A DNA stretch of 26,293 nucleotides from NCBI RefSeq assembly GCF_001039355.2, contig NW_019775715.1, positions 1-26,293 of the forward strand. The letters are read 5' to 3'. Within the stretch, counting starts at the first letter, position 1. The number at the start of each line of letters is the position of its first letter. Below are positions 11,873 to 23,101 of the stretch, in pieces. The translations under genes and the position numbers were made by a program. The notes beneath the pieces are model-generated. The model did no database searches. It was not told the origin of the DNA and saw nothing but the letters and a program-made list of their open reading frames with translations. The DNA is from Lingula anatina. Taxonomy: Eukaryota; Brachiopoda; Lingulata; Lingulida; Lingulidae.

Positions 11873-11876
11873 ACAC

Positions 11877-11915
<39 letters not shown>
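11873..11915. repeat. (AC)n microsatellite
   Basis: About 20 AC units with a single G interruption near the start. Confidence 0.97.
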
Positions 11916-11916
<1 letters not shown>

Positions 11917-12881
11917 CTATTTCTATGCTTTGGAAAGTAACGCCCAGGTTAGAAAGTTTGCTATAGAAAAATACTTTGACTATACAAAATGATATAGAAA
12001 ATAAAATAGGCAATTAAGAAATTTATTTCAATTCATTCCAATTAAAGTCTTTCATTGTTTCAAGAATTTCAAACTTGGTCATACTAACAGCCCGTTTTAA
12101 TCAATAATCAAAACAAGTCAATTTTTGCGCTCCGATATTTCAGTCTCCGTTGTGTGGCTTTCAGCGGGGATTCAGCTTATTGCACACCTCAGGTAGAGGT
12201 GACACTCACATCGTTAGACCAACTTTCTATGTTACTGGAAAATTTTTGAAATATTGTTGAGATTTCTTTGTGAAGACCCAAATATGCCACTTCGTAAAAA
12301 ATTCATTTTTTAATTAAAAAAATGAAATTATCATTCTGTCCTTCAAATCGCAAATCTGCACTGTTCTTTTTTTTTTTTACCCCATTTTCTACGGGGACAG
12401 TTCGGCAAAGCACGAAATCGCATTCATTAGCACTTCTGTTTTATGTTTTCTGATCTATATTCTTGTTAGTCGCGCAAATAGGCCCTAGTGCATATATGAA
12501 AATGTGCAATATTTCGTGTAAGTCGGCAAGCATACTGGATGTGAAAATTAATCGCTGACAGTTTGAGTAGTTAAAAAATAGCAAACTTTGACTCAACATA
12601 GATTCTGTCGGCACTTTATGTTCCATTTGTAACTTATTTTAATTTTAGTTCCTTTCGTGGCGTTAACTAGTTAATTTTACAGTGCTGCGTTTTTAGTGAC
12701 TCTTTCTCAATAGACGTCATCTTTAAAGTTCATCTTTGTGAATTACTACAGTTGAAACATACGGTAGTTATATAAGTAAAAAAAGATGAATCTGTACAGT
12801 TTTTTTAGACAAAAGTTGTAAAAGTTTGTATAACCTGGAGTGTTAAAGTTAAAGGACACCGGTAAACACCCGAACGCTCTC

Positions 12882-13160
12882 AAAACTCAATTTCCTCGAT
12901 TCTCCCAAACTTTATATACCATCATCATACCCTCCCTCCATCATTTTTGTGCCGTTTCATTTCAACATATTTCCTCTTAATCTAACTTTCTCTACTGAAT
13001 GGTTTGTCCATATATAACTTAAATTAAAATAGCATATTACCATTTCCAATGACTTATTAGTTCATTTCTTTATAAACATTTCATCCCCCTCCCCGTTATG
13101 TCTTCACTAACACAATTGGCTGATATTTGTGGAGTCCGTCACAATCATGGTTGAGACAGC
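12882..13160. repeat. Dispersed repeat E, rearranged copy 2
   Basis: It carries the TTCCTC-ATTCTCCC block (about 12885-12925) and the TGTCTTCACTAACACAATTGG...GTTGAGACAGC block (13098-13160). It ends about 27 bp before the truncated MITE A copy. Confidence 0.55.
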
Positions 13161-13186
13161 ATCAAAATCAACACACCGCAGCCTAT

Positions 13187-13305
13187 GTTGATCCATCCTC
13201 CATTTCTGACGGTCTTCCGACAGAAAAAATTAGATAACGGCCAATATAAATTGAAAACCTGACTGTCTTCCGGAAGACCCAGAAGACTGCCTCAATCCGC
13301 CCCTG
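13187..13305. mobile_element. MITE family A, copy 3, 5' truncated
   Basis: It begins at GTTGATCCATCCTCC inside the family consensus and ends CAATCCGCCCCTG. It has the same orientation as the other two copies but lacks the first 50 or so bases and the left inverted end. Confidence 0.8.
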
Positions 13306-13705
13306 ATTTTTTAAAACTATATTTGTCCGGGAATAATGCGTGCAATTTCTAAATGTTTGCGTGGCAACTGAGAGAAATTTTGGTCTTATGTTATTTATTT
13401 ATTTTTATGTTTATGTATGTGTGTGTGTGAAATCGGCCCTTTACACATAACAAGTTAAATTCTGGGGATAAATATAGGCCTACACTGTGTTTAATAATAC
13501 CTGCCACAACAAAGTCCGAAAAAATGATGCACGCCGCGCTTCATGGAGCTTTCTGATTTAGAGGTAATTTGTCTCCTTGTTGCTGTATGATACAACCATT
13601 AAATAACGGTGCTGTAACCAGATCCGCACATTGATCAATTGGTTTAACTGTATTGTATTCACAGTCACGTGTATGTGAGTATTACTGATATACAACCCTT
13701 GCCAG

Positions 13706-13803
13706 TTATTATTATTATTATTATTACCCTCTACATGTACACTACAACTACTCTTACTACTACTACTACATATAGTCCTACTACACTGTACTACAACTAC
13801 TAC
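13706..13803. repeat. (TTA)n followed by imperfect (CTA)n
   Basis: About seven TTA units (13706-13727) are followed by an imperfect run of ACT/CTA triplets. The 60-codon tyrosine/threonine-rich frame here is repeat-derived. Confidence 0.9.
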
Positions 13804-13885
13804 ATTTACTGGTTCTACAGCTTACGCTGTTCCTCAGGTATGCTGAGGTGAGTTTCTAGAAATCTCTTAGACTCAACTTAAACTG

Positions 13886-13922
13886 CGGGACGCAGAAAGG
13901 ACGCCGTCCAGTGTAAAGGGGG
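13886..13922. mobile_element. Solo right end of family B
   Basis: GGGACGCAGAAAGGACGCC followed by GTCCAGTGTAAAGGGGG repeats the right terminus seen at 15073-15113. It lies about 55 bp before the left end of the larger copy, so it is an older or partly deleted insertion. Confidence 0.7.
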
Positions 13923-13978
13923 CTGTAGGGAATCGGCATATTACATTCACAGAATGGAGTTAAAGTTTATCTAAAAAA

Positions 13979-15113
13979 CCCCTGGACGGCGTCTTTTCTG
14001 CGTCCTTTGTGCGACCATGAAACTGGCCAGGACGCCGTCGGACGCTCAAAGAACGCACAGTAATCGCCAAGTTCGCACAAAGAACGTTCAAGCATCGCCG
14101 AGGACGCCATAGACGCCGCGAAGTTTTGAGCATGTTCAAAACAATCGCAGAGAGAACACGATGGAGGATGGTCGCTCAATGGACGCAGAAAGGACGCACA
14201 AGCATCGCCGTGGTCGCAGAGAGGACGCACAAGCATCGCCGCGGTCGTAGAAAGGAGGCACAAGCATCGCTTTGGTTGCAGAATGAAAACTCAAAGATCG
14301 TCCAGTGTTCGGCACGTAGAACATTTTTTTTTCACTCTCAAACGGGGCCGTGCTGAGGTATTTTTCACCAGACAGGAATTCTAAGGGCAACAGTGGTCTC
14401 ATATCAGCCTCCGATTGTTTTTCCCCTAAAATTCATGAAACGATCCATTTTTTTTTAGGTTATTATAAAACGATTGCCTTTTTTACAAGATGCATTAATT
14501 GTCAGAACGTTTTGCAGAATGCGTCATCTAAAAACGGATTCAAATATTCTATGTTGTGTCAGTCACACTTTCTCGTTTTCGGCGCTTGTCCATCCTTCTT
14601 ATAAGGATGACAATGAGCATCTGGCTTATTATCAGTCCATGCAGACCTTGTATCACTATAGTTTAAAGCGTTTATTCCCATTTATTTGTTTTGTGTGCTG
14701 GGAATTTTCTTTATTGGATGACCTGGTTAGAACCGATGAAAAAATATGAGTTAGAATATAGAGAAGGACGCCCAAACAACGCTCATCGGTCAAGCAGGAT
14801 GCAGAATGATCGTAGAATAGACGCCACTAATCGCCGATGAAGGTACAGAGAACGCAGCAAGAATGGTCATTGGTCGCTCAAACATCGCAATGGACGGCTT
14901 GGGTTGCACAGGGGACGTACAGTGGAGGCAGGCAGGTTGCTCGCAGTTTTACAGGTAAAATCAAGATTCGGTCGTTCAAAGGACGCACAAGGGACGCAGA
15001 CGCCTTTACACTGAGACACGATTTAATTGCTTTGGCGACCGTTGAGCGTCCTGACCACATTTTTGAACGCAGAAGGGACGCAGAAAGGACGCCGTCCAGT
15101 GTAAAGGGGCCCT
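13979..15113. mobile_element. Non-autonomous DNA element family B (GACGC-rich)
   Basis: The left end CCCCTGGACGGCGTC..TTCTGCGTCC is inverted at the right end as GGACGCAGAAAGGACGCCGTCC plus AGTGTAAAGGGGCCCT. Between them the sequence is much richer in GC and in GACGC / CATCGCC words than the surroundings, apart from an AT-rich core at 14290-14760. Open frames run through it on both strands, but none matches a protein I know, and they reflect the repeat composition. An internal array at 14191-14272 repeats AGGACGCACAAGCATCGCC about every 31 bp, three times. Confidence 0.7.
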
Positions 15114-16176
15114 AAGGAAATGTGCATTTACTTACATGTTAAATGTGGTGTAGGGAAGGGAATAGATATCTTTGAGTTTTATTTTCAGTAAATGCGATGA
15201 AAGATTTTGATTTTCCCTTCCCAAAATAAGCCGAATAAACAAATGCTTCCAACTTGACTTGTTGCTTTATCAAACTTGAGTTTATTTACAACAAACAGGC
15301 CTATTTTTTGCACTTAAACAGTAAGAGAAGACTAAAAAACACATTTTCAGTGTTTTTTAGTTTGACAATCAAAATTGTCTAATGAAAAATGTAATTTTGG
15401 TACAAGTCAAGGCGGTTTAAAATTTGAGCGTAATTTACTTGTGCATCACGAACATTATTAAGAAGCGCGTAATCGGATGATTATCAATTTACACAATAAC
15501 AAGATGTCTTAAAAATTTCCCCGTGAACCACCACGACGAAGAATTGTAGTGACCAAGGAGATTGTAAACTTTAAAATATTTTTACTTCTGAATATTTTGA
15601 CTGTCATGCCTAATTTTCGCTTAAAAAGAGCCATAGAAAGAGAGAAAATATCCCAATAAAATTCACCCATGTCGAATGGCCTATATATAGAAATGCAGTC
15701 AAAATTTTAATGGAAACCTTAGACACGCATATTTATCCTATATATCATAATTATAGGCCCTAACCTAATATCTTAGGCGTGCGATTTTCACCCAAAAGTC
15801 GTGTCGTCTGCAGCACAACTCTGAAACGCGTTTACTATATGTATTCTTCACTCGTGGAATGATTGTGTTAGAGCAGAAATTTTCTTTCACACCAGATGAC
15901 AACGGAAAACTTTGATAAGATATTTTTAATCACCATGAAGATCATCAAGGCCATCAAGATCATCATCATTACAAATCTTTGAATTGAACATCACTTCCGG
16001 CCAGTCATATATTACTTCAGGGGACTTAATTTGCATATAAGAGAAAAAATTAATTTTTTCTGATTTTGGCTTTTCTCCAATTTTTTCATTATTTTCAAAA
16101 AGTAATGTTCTGTTTTGCTCACAAATTGAGACACTTTTGATTCACACGCACTGTTTGTAAATTATGTAATTAAAAA
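14991..16176. repeat. 1186-bp near-perfect repeat, first copy
   Basis: It is the same as 16178-17363. By eye I found one difference, T at 15315 against A at 16502. It covers the last 120 or so bases of a family B element and more than 1 kb of AT-rich DNA with no gene seen. Confidence 0.95.
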
Positions 16177-16177
16177 N
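16177..16177. other. Assembly N (probable contig junction)
   Basis: A single ambiguous base lies exactly between the two copies of the 1186-bp repeat. Confidence 0.85.
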
Positions 16178-17363
16178 GGGACGCAGACGCCTTTACACTG
16201 AGACACGATTTAATTGCTTTGGCGACCGTTGAGCGTCCTGACCACATTTTTGAACGCAGAAGGGACGCAGAAAGGACGCCGTCCAGTGTAAAGGGGCCCT
16301 AAGGAAATGTGCATTTACTTACATGTTAAATGTGGTGTAGGGAAGGGAATAGATATCTTTGAGTTTTATTTTCAGTAAATGCGATGAAAGATTTTGATTT
16401 TCCCTTCCCAAAATAAGCCGAATAAACAAATGCTTCCAACTTGACTTGTTGCTTTATCAAACTTGAGTTTATTTACAACAAACAGGCCTATTTTTTGCAC
16501 TAAAACAGTAAGAGAAGACTAAAAAACACATTTTCAGTGTTTTTTAGTTTGACAATCAAAATTGTCTAATGAAAAATGTAATTTTGGTACAAGTCAAGGC
16601 GGTTTAAAATTTGAGCGTAATTTACTTGTGCATCACGAACATTATTAAGAAGCGCGTAATCGGATGATTATCAATTTACACAATAACAAGATGTCTTAAA
16701 AATTTCCCCGTGAACCACCACGACGAAGAATTGTAGTGACCAAGGAGATTGTAAACTTTAAAATATTTTTACTTCTGAATATTTTGACTGTCATGCCTAA
16801 TTTTCGCTTAAAAAGAGCCATAGAAAGAGAGAAAATATCCCAATAAAATTCACCCATGTCGAATGGCCTATATATAGAAATGCAGTCAAAATTTTAATGG
16901 AAACCTTAGACACGCATATTTATCCTATATATCATAATTATAGGCCCTAACCTAATATCTTAGGCGTGCGATTTTCACCCAAAAGTCGTGTCGTCTGCAG
17001 CACAACTCTGAAACGCGTTTACTATATGTATTCTTCACTCGTGGAATGATTGTGTTAGAGCAGAAATTTTCTTTCACACCAGATGACAACGGAAAACTTT
17101 GATAAGATATTTTTAATCACCATGAAGATCATCAAGGCCATCAAGATCATCATCATTACAAATCTTTGAATTGAACATCACTTCCGGCCAGTCATATATT
17201 ACTTCAGGGGACTTAATTTGCATATAAGAGAAAAAATTAATTTTTTCTGATTTTGGCTTTTCTCCAATTTTTTCATTATTTTCAAAAAGTAATGTTCTGT
17301 TTTGCTCACAAATTGAGACACTTTTGATTCACACGCACTGTTTGTAAATTATGTAATTAAAAA
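16178..17363. repeat. 1186-bp near-perfect repeat, second copy
   Basis: It begins directly after the N at 16177 and ends where the sequence becomes unique again (TAACTTTTATATCAC). End-of-contig against start-of-contig identity is the pattern expected of an unmerged overlap. Confidence 0.95.
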
Positions 17364-18301
17364 TAACTTTTATATCACAGACGTGTATCACGTTTTCACT
17401 CTACAGCCATAAAACTCGATGTTAGCTGCATGGGTATAAAAGTAGGTCAATTGCCTGTATAAAATTGCTATACGATTATTGATTTTTTAGTGTGGACCGT
17501 TTTAGGGGGGAGACAGAAGTGGGAGACGTATCAAAATACGAGCAAAATATTTTGGTTGCATATGGTCACTGAAAGGCAGAGTATATTGCAAACTGTAAAT
17601 GAAAAGATTAAAACTAGCCCAAATCTCCAGCTTTACCATGTAGAAATTTAAAGATACCAAGACCCCCCTCTTTTCCATCTGACTCTCCCTAAAAATTTTC
17701 AGACCGCGTTAACTGTTCAGTTCCCGGGAAGCGCGAGGCATCCTGGCTGGTGGCAGACGCTGAGCTCTGCAGACGACACATTGCATTCACAAGAGAGGGG
17801 GTAAAGGTTCTCTAGAAATTTGTTGCATTTAATAACATCTGACGAATTACGTGATAAGGGAAAGAAAATTAGCTCATTTGAATTTTATTTTTGCTAAGCG
17901 CAGTGACAGATACGGATATTTCTTCTTAAAACTGGTCAAATGAAAAAAAAAAAAAAAAACGCAAAAGGAGATAACCTAACTCCCCTATGAACCCTTGCAT
18001 GGCATATCCTATCCGTAAACTTTTGATCTACTTTCACATAGCTCTCACACTCCTACACACGCTGAGTTTGTATACTATCAGCTGAAATGGGGCGTATTGG
18101 TGTGTGTGGGGAGGGGGGGGGAGAGAAGAATTCTAATGTGACTGTTCTTGTTCAAAAAGTCTTGATATTTCTATTTTGATTATACTGTAGCATAATTTTT
18201 GGTTTCATGCACATAGTACTATATTATTATAATTTATACAATAAAACATTTTATGTTAAGTGATAGACCTGAAATGAGAGCGTTGGCAACGGGGAAGAGC
18301 A
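17364..18301. other. Gene-free sequence
   Basis: Unique AT-rich DNA with G- and A-homopolymer runs. TTGCATTCACAAGAGAGG...GGTAAAGGTTCTCTAGAAA at 17782-17819 resembles 13942-13976, so a further dispersed repeat is likely. No gene seen. Confidence 0.5.
17943..17959. repeat. Poly(A) run of 17
   Basis: A homopolymer tract. It could mark the tail of an old retroposed element, but no such element was recognised upstream. Confidence 0.9.
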
Positions 18302-18450
18302 GGGCCCCGTATCTCGAAAACATCGCGCATTGCGACCGTGCGCAAGCGTCTCGATTCCATAACTCATCCATGCTCGCCCCATATAATACATTGTAACCTC
18401 TATGTGGTATCGCTATTCGCAAAACGCGATGCTTTCGTGATACGGGGCCC
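18302..18450. mobile_element. 149-bp MITE with 26-bp inverted ends
   Basis: The left arm begins GGGCCCCGTATCTCGAAAAC; the right arm, inverted, begins GGGCCCCGTATCACGAAAGC. There are two mismatches over 26 bases. The interior is GC-richer than the flanks. The open frames over it on both strands follow the inverted structure. No clear target duplication. Confidence 0.75.
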
Positions 18451-19224
18451 AGTTTTGTATCCAAGCTCACAGCTGTTGATTAGGCTGGTCTTCACATTCT
18501 GCACTTTATTAAATTTTGATCTGGTTCGTTTCTTCTATGATGTTTTAGCTAGCAAAAACCGCCGTACAACTTCAAGCATTGGATTTGGCTACTCCCCCCC
18601 TTATTGATTCATGTGCCGTTGCTTGTATCTGTAATAAAAATTACAAGCGTAAATATTTGATATCTATGTACAGTAACAATATAATAAAAATAATGATAAT
18701 AATAAATGAAAACTATAGAAAAAACTGTCTTACGTTCTGTCCTAAACTTAAAGTTACCATTTAAAAAGGACACGTACGCGACACAAGACAAAGACGGATT
18801 GTCGAGCAGAAGTTCATAAAAATATTAGACACTTAAAAAAAACTACTGAATAGAGACAACGAATATTATTCTTGTTTTACTGTAACATAATCTTCAGCTG
18901 CGCGTCCCTTTTACATTAGCATACGTCACGTATCCCAGTAGTTTACTTGTTTATTCATGTTTTGGTACCTGAAGAAGGCTCACAAGGCGAATGCTCTGGC
19001 ATTTTTCATCTTTAATAGTTTACCTGTATAGATGTTTTTTTTTTATATATATTTTTTCCGTGAAGATATGAAAGACGAAAGAAAAATATGCTGTTTAATT
19101 TAATAGTCATAACAATAGTAACAGTTGATTATCATAAAAGAGGTCTGTTATCTGGTCCGCGGATCAACTGATTGTGAATTCGGCCAGAGACAGCCGGAGA
19201 GAGAGAGAGAGAGAGATAGAGAAT

Positions 19225-19255
<31 letters not shown>

Positions 19256-19824
19256 AGGGAGAGAGAGAGCAATAGCCAGAGAGAAAGAAAAAAAGTGCAC
19301 TCTTACGGAGTCGCAGATGGAGTTTTCACTAGATATTCAAAGATATGTATAAAATGTAAAAAATGTCTTAAATAATTTTTAAAGAAAGATTGCTGTTTAT
19401 GATTTGAACGCAAAGGACGATCGCGTTTGTTACGTTATGTAATTTAAGCAATATCGACGACAGCTGTCATCTGAGTCCTCAAGGAAGTCGAACTCCCAAC
19501 ACGGAGGTAAACTTTGTGTAGATTAGTGATAATACAGACTTGACATTTAATATGGAATATTTTTTTCCAAATCCTTTTTCATCATTTTTTTCCTATTTTG
19601 CAGACTGATAAATGATAATAAGGATTAAAATCGTGTTTTAATAACTTTTAATTATCTCCTTGATGTCATTGTGACATCAGTTCATTAATGGAATTCGCCA
19701 GAGAAGCAAACAAAAACACATTGCCTATTCTATGTCATACGACAACCATTAAAAGGGATATTTTGGACCTCCATATTTTCCAAATTATTGTCTGTAAAGG
19801 AGTTAAACGCTCCGCAAAGGACCC
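18451..19824. other. Gene-free sequence
   Basis: AT-rich DNA with the GA microsatellite at 19196. I looked here for the missing second half of the TIR domain on the minus strand and did not find it. Confidence 0.5.
19196..19270. repeat. (GA)n microsatellite
   Basis: GA units with scattered A and T interruptions. Confidence 0.97.
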
Positions 19825-20945
19825 TCATGTCAGTGTCTAGTCACAGTAACGGTCGCTGTTACGCCTGACTTCTTCTGGCTGCTACCAGCGCTCTCAAGTG
19901 GCAAGGCATTAGGTTTTTAAAGTTCAATCTGGAATAACATTCCAGGCATCGGTCAAAATCTGCCCAATTTGGTCCAGTTTTGTTGTAGGACATGTAGGTC
20001 ATTGATTCGGAGAGTAATGGCCTACCCACATATTGTCTATGTGGTTCAAATATGGCGATTTTGATGACCAAGGTAGCTGCTTATTCCCTTGGTTCTGTAA
20101 GTAAACTGCTATTAAAAGTGCTCTGTGTGAACCGGCAATCTCACCGTGCAATCTAAAATTGTTCCTAAGTTGTCCCCTATCAAATGATAGCCAAGTGGTT
20201 CCCAGATTATTTCTTTATTTGATCTGGTTCATGTTTTCGTCGATGACTGTCATTGGTGTTTTGGCACCAATGCGGTATCCACTCCAAATACTGACGCTGT
20301 TAATGACCTTAGTCACTATAGAAGCGGCACACGCTTCGTCGTTGGCCTCTTCTGGATGTCTGTAAACTCTGTTTTGACTATTTGAGCGGTACAGGTGAAA
20401 TCTGACCTCAATAAAGAAAGCCACGAGATTTCAGTGTTCGACCCAGAAACAGTCAAGGTCCCCAATTCAATAGAGCAACATACAACGATGTTTTGCTGTT
20501 TAGAGTGGGTTCCTCGGAGGTCGTCTGGCATTCTAACCTGCTAAAACCAGTTTGGTGTTCGCTAAGGGCCTTGAAAAATGCGTTTTGGTGGTAATTTACC
20601 CCTCATTCTGAGCGGACTTAGTGGTTTTTGTTTAGTTGCAACAGCATATCCCGAAATACAGTGGGTCCTGTACCCTGGTGGTAAGATTTCAATACATTGG
20701 GTGTGGCCTCTGTGTAGGTACATCAGTCTGGGCATTACTCTGTAAAACTGTGCGGACCGTTTCGTTTGGCGCAATTACCTGTCTGGCAATGCCTGCCCTT
20801 TTCGCGCCATTCTGCCACAGATTAACAAATTTGTAAAGCACTGCATAGCTCATTTTACACACTGCAAACCCGAACACTTGCAAAATTTCAAATTCTTCTA
20901 TGCAGTAGTTGCCGACATATTGATACTTTTTGGACGGAACCATGC
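19825..20945 (-). pseudogene. Tc1/mariner-like transposase relic
   Basis: Broken minus-strand frames read in transposase order. The N-terminal part has VNLWQNGAKRAGIARQ and ETVRTVL, matching the helix-turn-helix region. The middle has RFHLYRSNSQNRVYR and SVSIWSGYRIGAKTPMTVI, matching the family's RFxLxxxDGRxRVWR and SVMVWGGIS region. Later frames give SPYLNHIDNMW, the decayed SPDLNPIEHLW motif, and LMPCHLRALVAARR, matching the C-terminal SMPRRxxAVxxARGG. Such enzymes cut and paste the element through a DDE active site. Several stops and frameshifts make it inactive. It is a typical Tc1-like fossil and unrelated to the receptor gene next to it. Confidence 0.8.
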
Positions 20946-21037
20946 TTTCCCAAAGCCAAGCTTTGACCTGCCCAAAGGAGCACTACCCAATTAAATCACT
21001 GCAAATTACATAATGCAGCAGCGCAACAAACCTGGTA

Positions 21038-21302
21038 AGGGCCCCTTTACACTGGACGGCGTCCTTTCTGCGTCCCCTCTGCGTTCAAAAATGTGGTCTG
21101 GACGCTCAACGGTCGCCAAAGCAATTAAATCGTGTCTCAGTGTAAAGGCGTCTGCGTCCCTTGTGCGTCCTTTGAACGACCGTATCTTGATTTTACCTGT
21201 AAAACTGCGAGCAACCTGCCTGCCTCCACTGTACGTCCCCTGTGCAACCCAAGGCGTCCATTGCGATGTTTGAGAGACCATTGAGCATTCTTGCTGCGTT
21301 CT
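21038..21302. mobile_element. Family B fragment, reverse orientation, cut by the assembly N
   Basis: It starts AGGGCCCCTTTACACTGGAC, the reverse complement of the family B right end, and follows 15113 back to about 14840 with few changes. It stops exactly at the N at 21303, and the sequence beyond the N is not family B. The 86-codon and 103-codon open frames here are therefore transposon sequence and not genes. Confidence 0.85.
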
Positions 21303-21303
21303 N
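21303..21303. other. Assembly N (probable contig junction or gap)
   Basis: A single ambiguous base interrupts a family B element about 100 bp beyond the last visible TIR exon. The sequence on the two sides does not overlap, so a gap of unknown size or a misjoin is possible. Confidence 0.7.
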
Positions 21304-21408
21304 AAACGCATTTTCACCTAGGCATACATTCGAAACTGAAATATTCCATATTAAATGTCAAGTCTGTATTAATCGGAGATATAAATATAATCTATGACAT
21401 GTACTTAC

Positions 21409-21588
21409 CCCCGGGGACATCATCCTGGAATTTCACGTTGTAATCACCCCTTAGGCGATTAAGCTCGTGTAAGCATTTCTTTATTCTTTCATTTTCATTC
21501 TTATTCCCGATTTCTTCTTCTGGCTCTTCGTCTTCATCATCGGTCTCATAAAAAGAAACAACTGCGTCATACTTGTACGTATCTGAAC
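21409..21588 (-). CDS. TIR-domain exon (N-terminal half: box 1 to BB loop)
   Basis: The acceptor is TTCATTCTGTCAG|GT and the donor G|GTAAGT (perfect consensus), phase 1 in and out. The exon opens SDTYKYDAVVSFYE. YDAVVSF fits TIR box 1, the first beta strand (consensus YDAFVSY). An acidic linker follows, then an amphipathic helix ending KKCLHELNRLRG, then YNVKFQDDVPGG. The last part fits strand B plus the BB loop (box 2, consensus RDxxPG with its proline). The spacing is usual for Toll/IL-1R-type TIR domains. The remainder (box 3 and any catalytic glutamate) is not in the window. A SEFIR domain is the main alternative, but the box 1 wording favours TIR. Confidence 0.62.
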
Positions 21589-22132
21589 CTGACAGAATGA
21601 ATAAGGAAAACAACAGAAACTGATAAGAATTATTTTACACTAATTCAACTCATTTAAGAATATTTTCTTTTCAAAAATAAACCTTCTTATTTAATGAATA
21701 TATTTGTGAAAAGGTTTCTTTGTTCAGAAAAAAGTGAAACAAACGTGTATGTCGTTTTTTTTAACATTAACATTTAACATTTTTATTTACATTTAAATTA
21801 ACTTAAATAAGTATGTGAATAGTAAGAGTCATGCACGTTGATGCAAATGAAGTATACTAGAACATCACATGTCACTATTGCAGTTTTTTTGGTAAAGAGG
21901 CAAACTGCAATATAAAATAATATAGCAAACAACATTGGCTTTTGTTGTAAGCTTTGGAGAAATGGTTCCACTTCAGAACATAGAAGTTGTTAGGGTGCTT
22001 CAGACACAACACTCGAAGACTGAAGACACAAAAGACATTACACATGATTTGAAGATTTAGTAGTGCAAAAGAGGACATAAAATTGTAAGTTCATTGTTAT
22101 GCTCATATATTGGGAGGTGTTATTTTTTTGTG

Positions 22133-22202
<70 letters not shown>

Positions 22203-23014
22203 ATATGATGTGCTCAAAATTTCAAAGGGTTTTTGTCAGTTATGTAAGCATATTTTTGTCTTTTTTTACGTACAGTTACACTTGGGTAAACAGCAAGCCA
22301 CTGAACACAGCTTATGAGTACAGATATCCTTCTTTGTATCACTTGAAGCGTCATCCGTCACAGGACCTGTCAAAATGAATAAAGGAAACAATAGCGACAG
22401 ATAGGAATTATTTTCAACTAATTTTGACAATATTTTTCAGGAACAAACCCTTATTTTCTGAATATATTTCTGAAGATATTTCCTTCTTCAAGTGAAAGTG
22501 AAACAAACAAGTATTTCGATTTTTAACTATGCCAACATTAACTTAAATAAATGCGTGAATAGTCAAAGTAATACATGTTGTTTACACGAACATCATATGT
22601 CATTATTGCAATTTTTGGGTAAAGCGGTAATTTGCTATAAAATAATATAACAAACAGCATTGCCAATTGGGGAAAAACATGTAGTTCCACTTCAGAACAT
22701 AGAGGTTGTTAGGATGCTTCAGACACAACACTCGAAGACCGGTTGCAATCAGGATAACCAGCGTCAAGGTTATAACAGGTGCTATGATGGCCCATGGGAG
22801 GTAATATTTGACAATAGCTGCAATGACATAGAACCAATAATTAATTATGACAAACGTAAAATAATGTACTTTATCCAATGAAAGCAATAAATTATACAAT
22901 TGATTCATCAATTACATGTATAATACCAATAAATCGCTATAAAATATGTCTACATTTTATTCTTATAGTCTAACAAATACGTAATGCATCAGTGATATAT
23001 TCAGTTCGATATTT

Positions 23015-23101
<87 letters not shown>

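Noticed and set aside
14126-14402. Overlapping open frames on both strands rich in Arg, Ser and Cys
   Set aside because: They come from the 31-bp GACGC array; several frames are open at once, as expected for a GC-rich repeat.
14474-14749. 91-codon plus-strand frame in the AT-rich core of family B
   Set aside because: No recognisable domain, a second overlapping frame is equally open, and it lies within a non-autonomous element.
19430-19505. Possible tRNA (GTCGAACTCC resembles box B)
   Set aside because: No matching box A at the right distance and no foldable acceptor stem.
20159-20836. Several plus-strand frames of 66-68 codons
   Set aside because: They are shadows of the Tc1-like transposase relic on the minus strand.
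21006-21317. 103-codon minus-strand and 86-codon plus-strand open frames
   Set aside because: Both lie in a family B transposon fragment that also occurs at 14840-15113, and one crosses the N. They reflect repeat composition.
22094-22378. 94-codon frame with a long Tyr-Ile run
   Set aside because: It is a translation of the TA microsatellite on the strand opposite the receptor gene.
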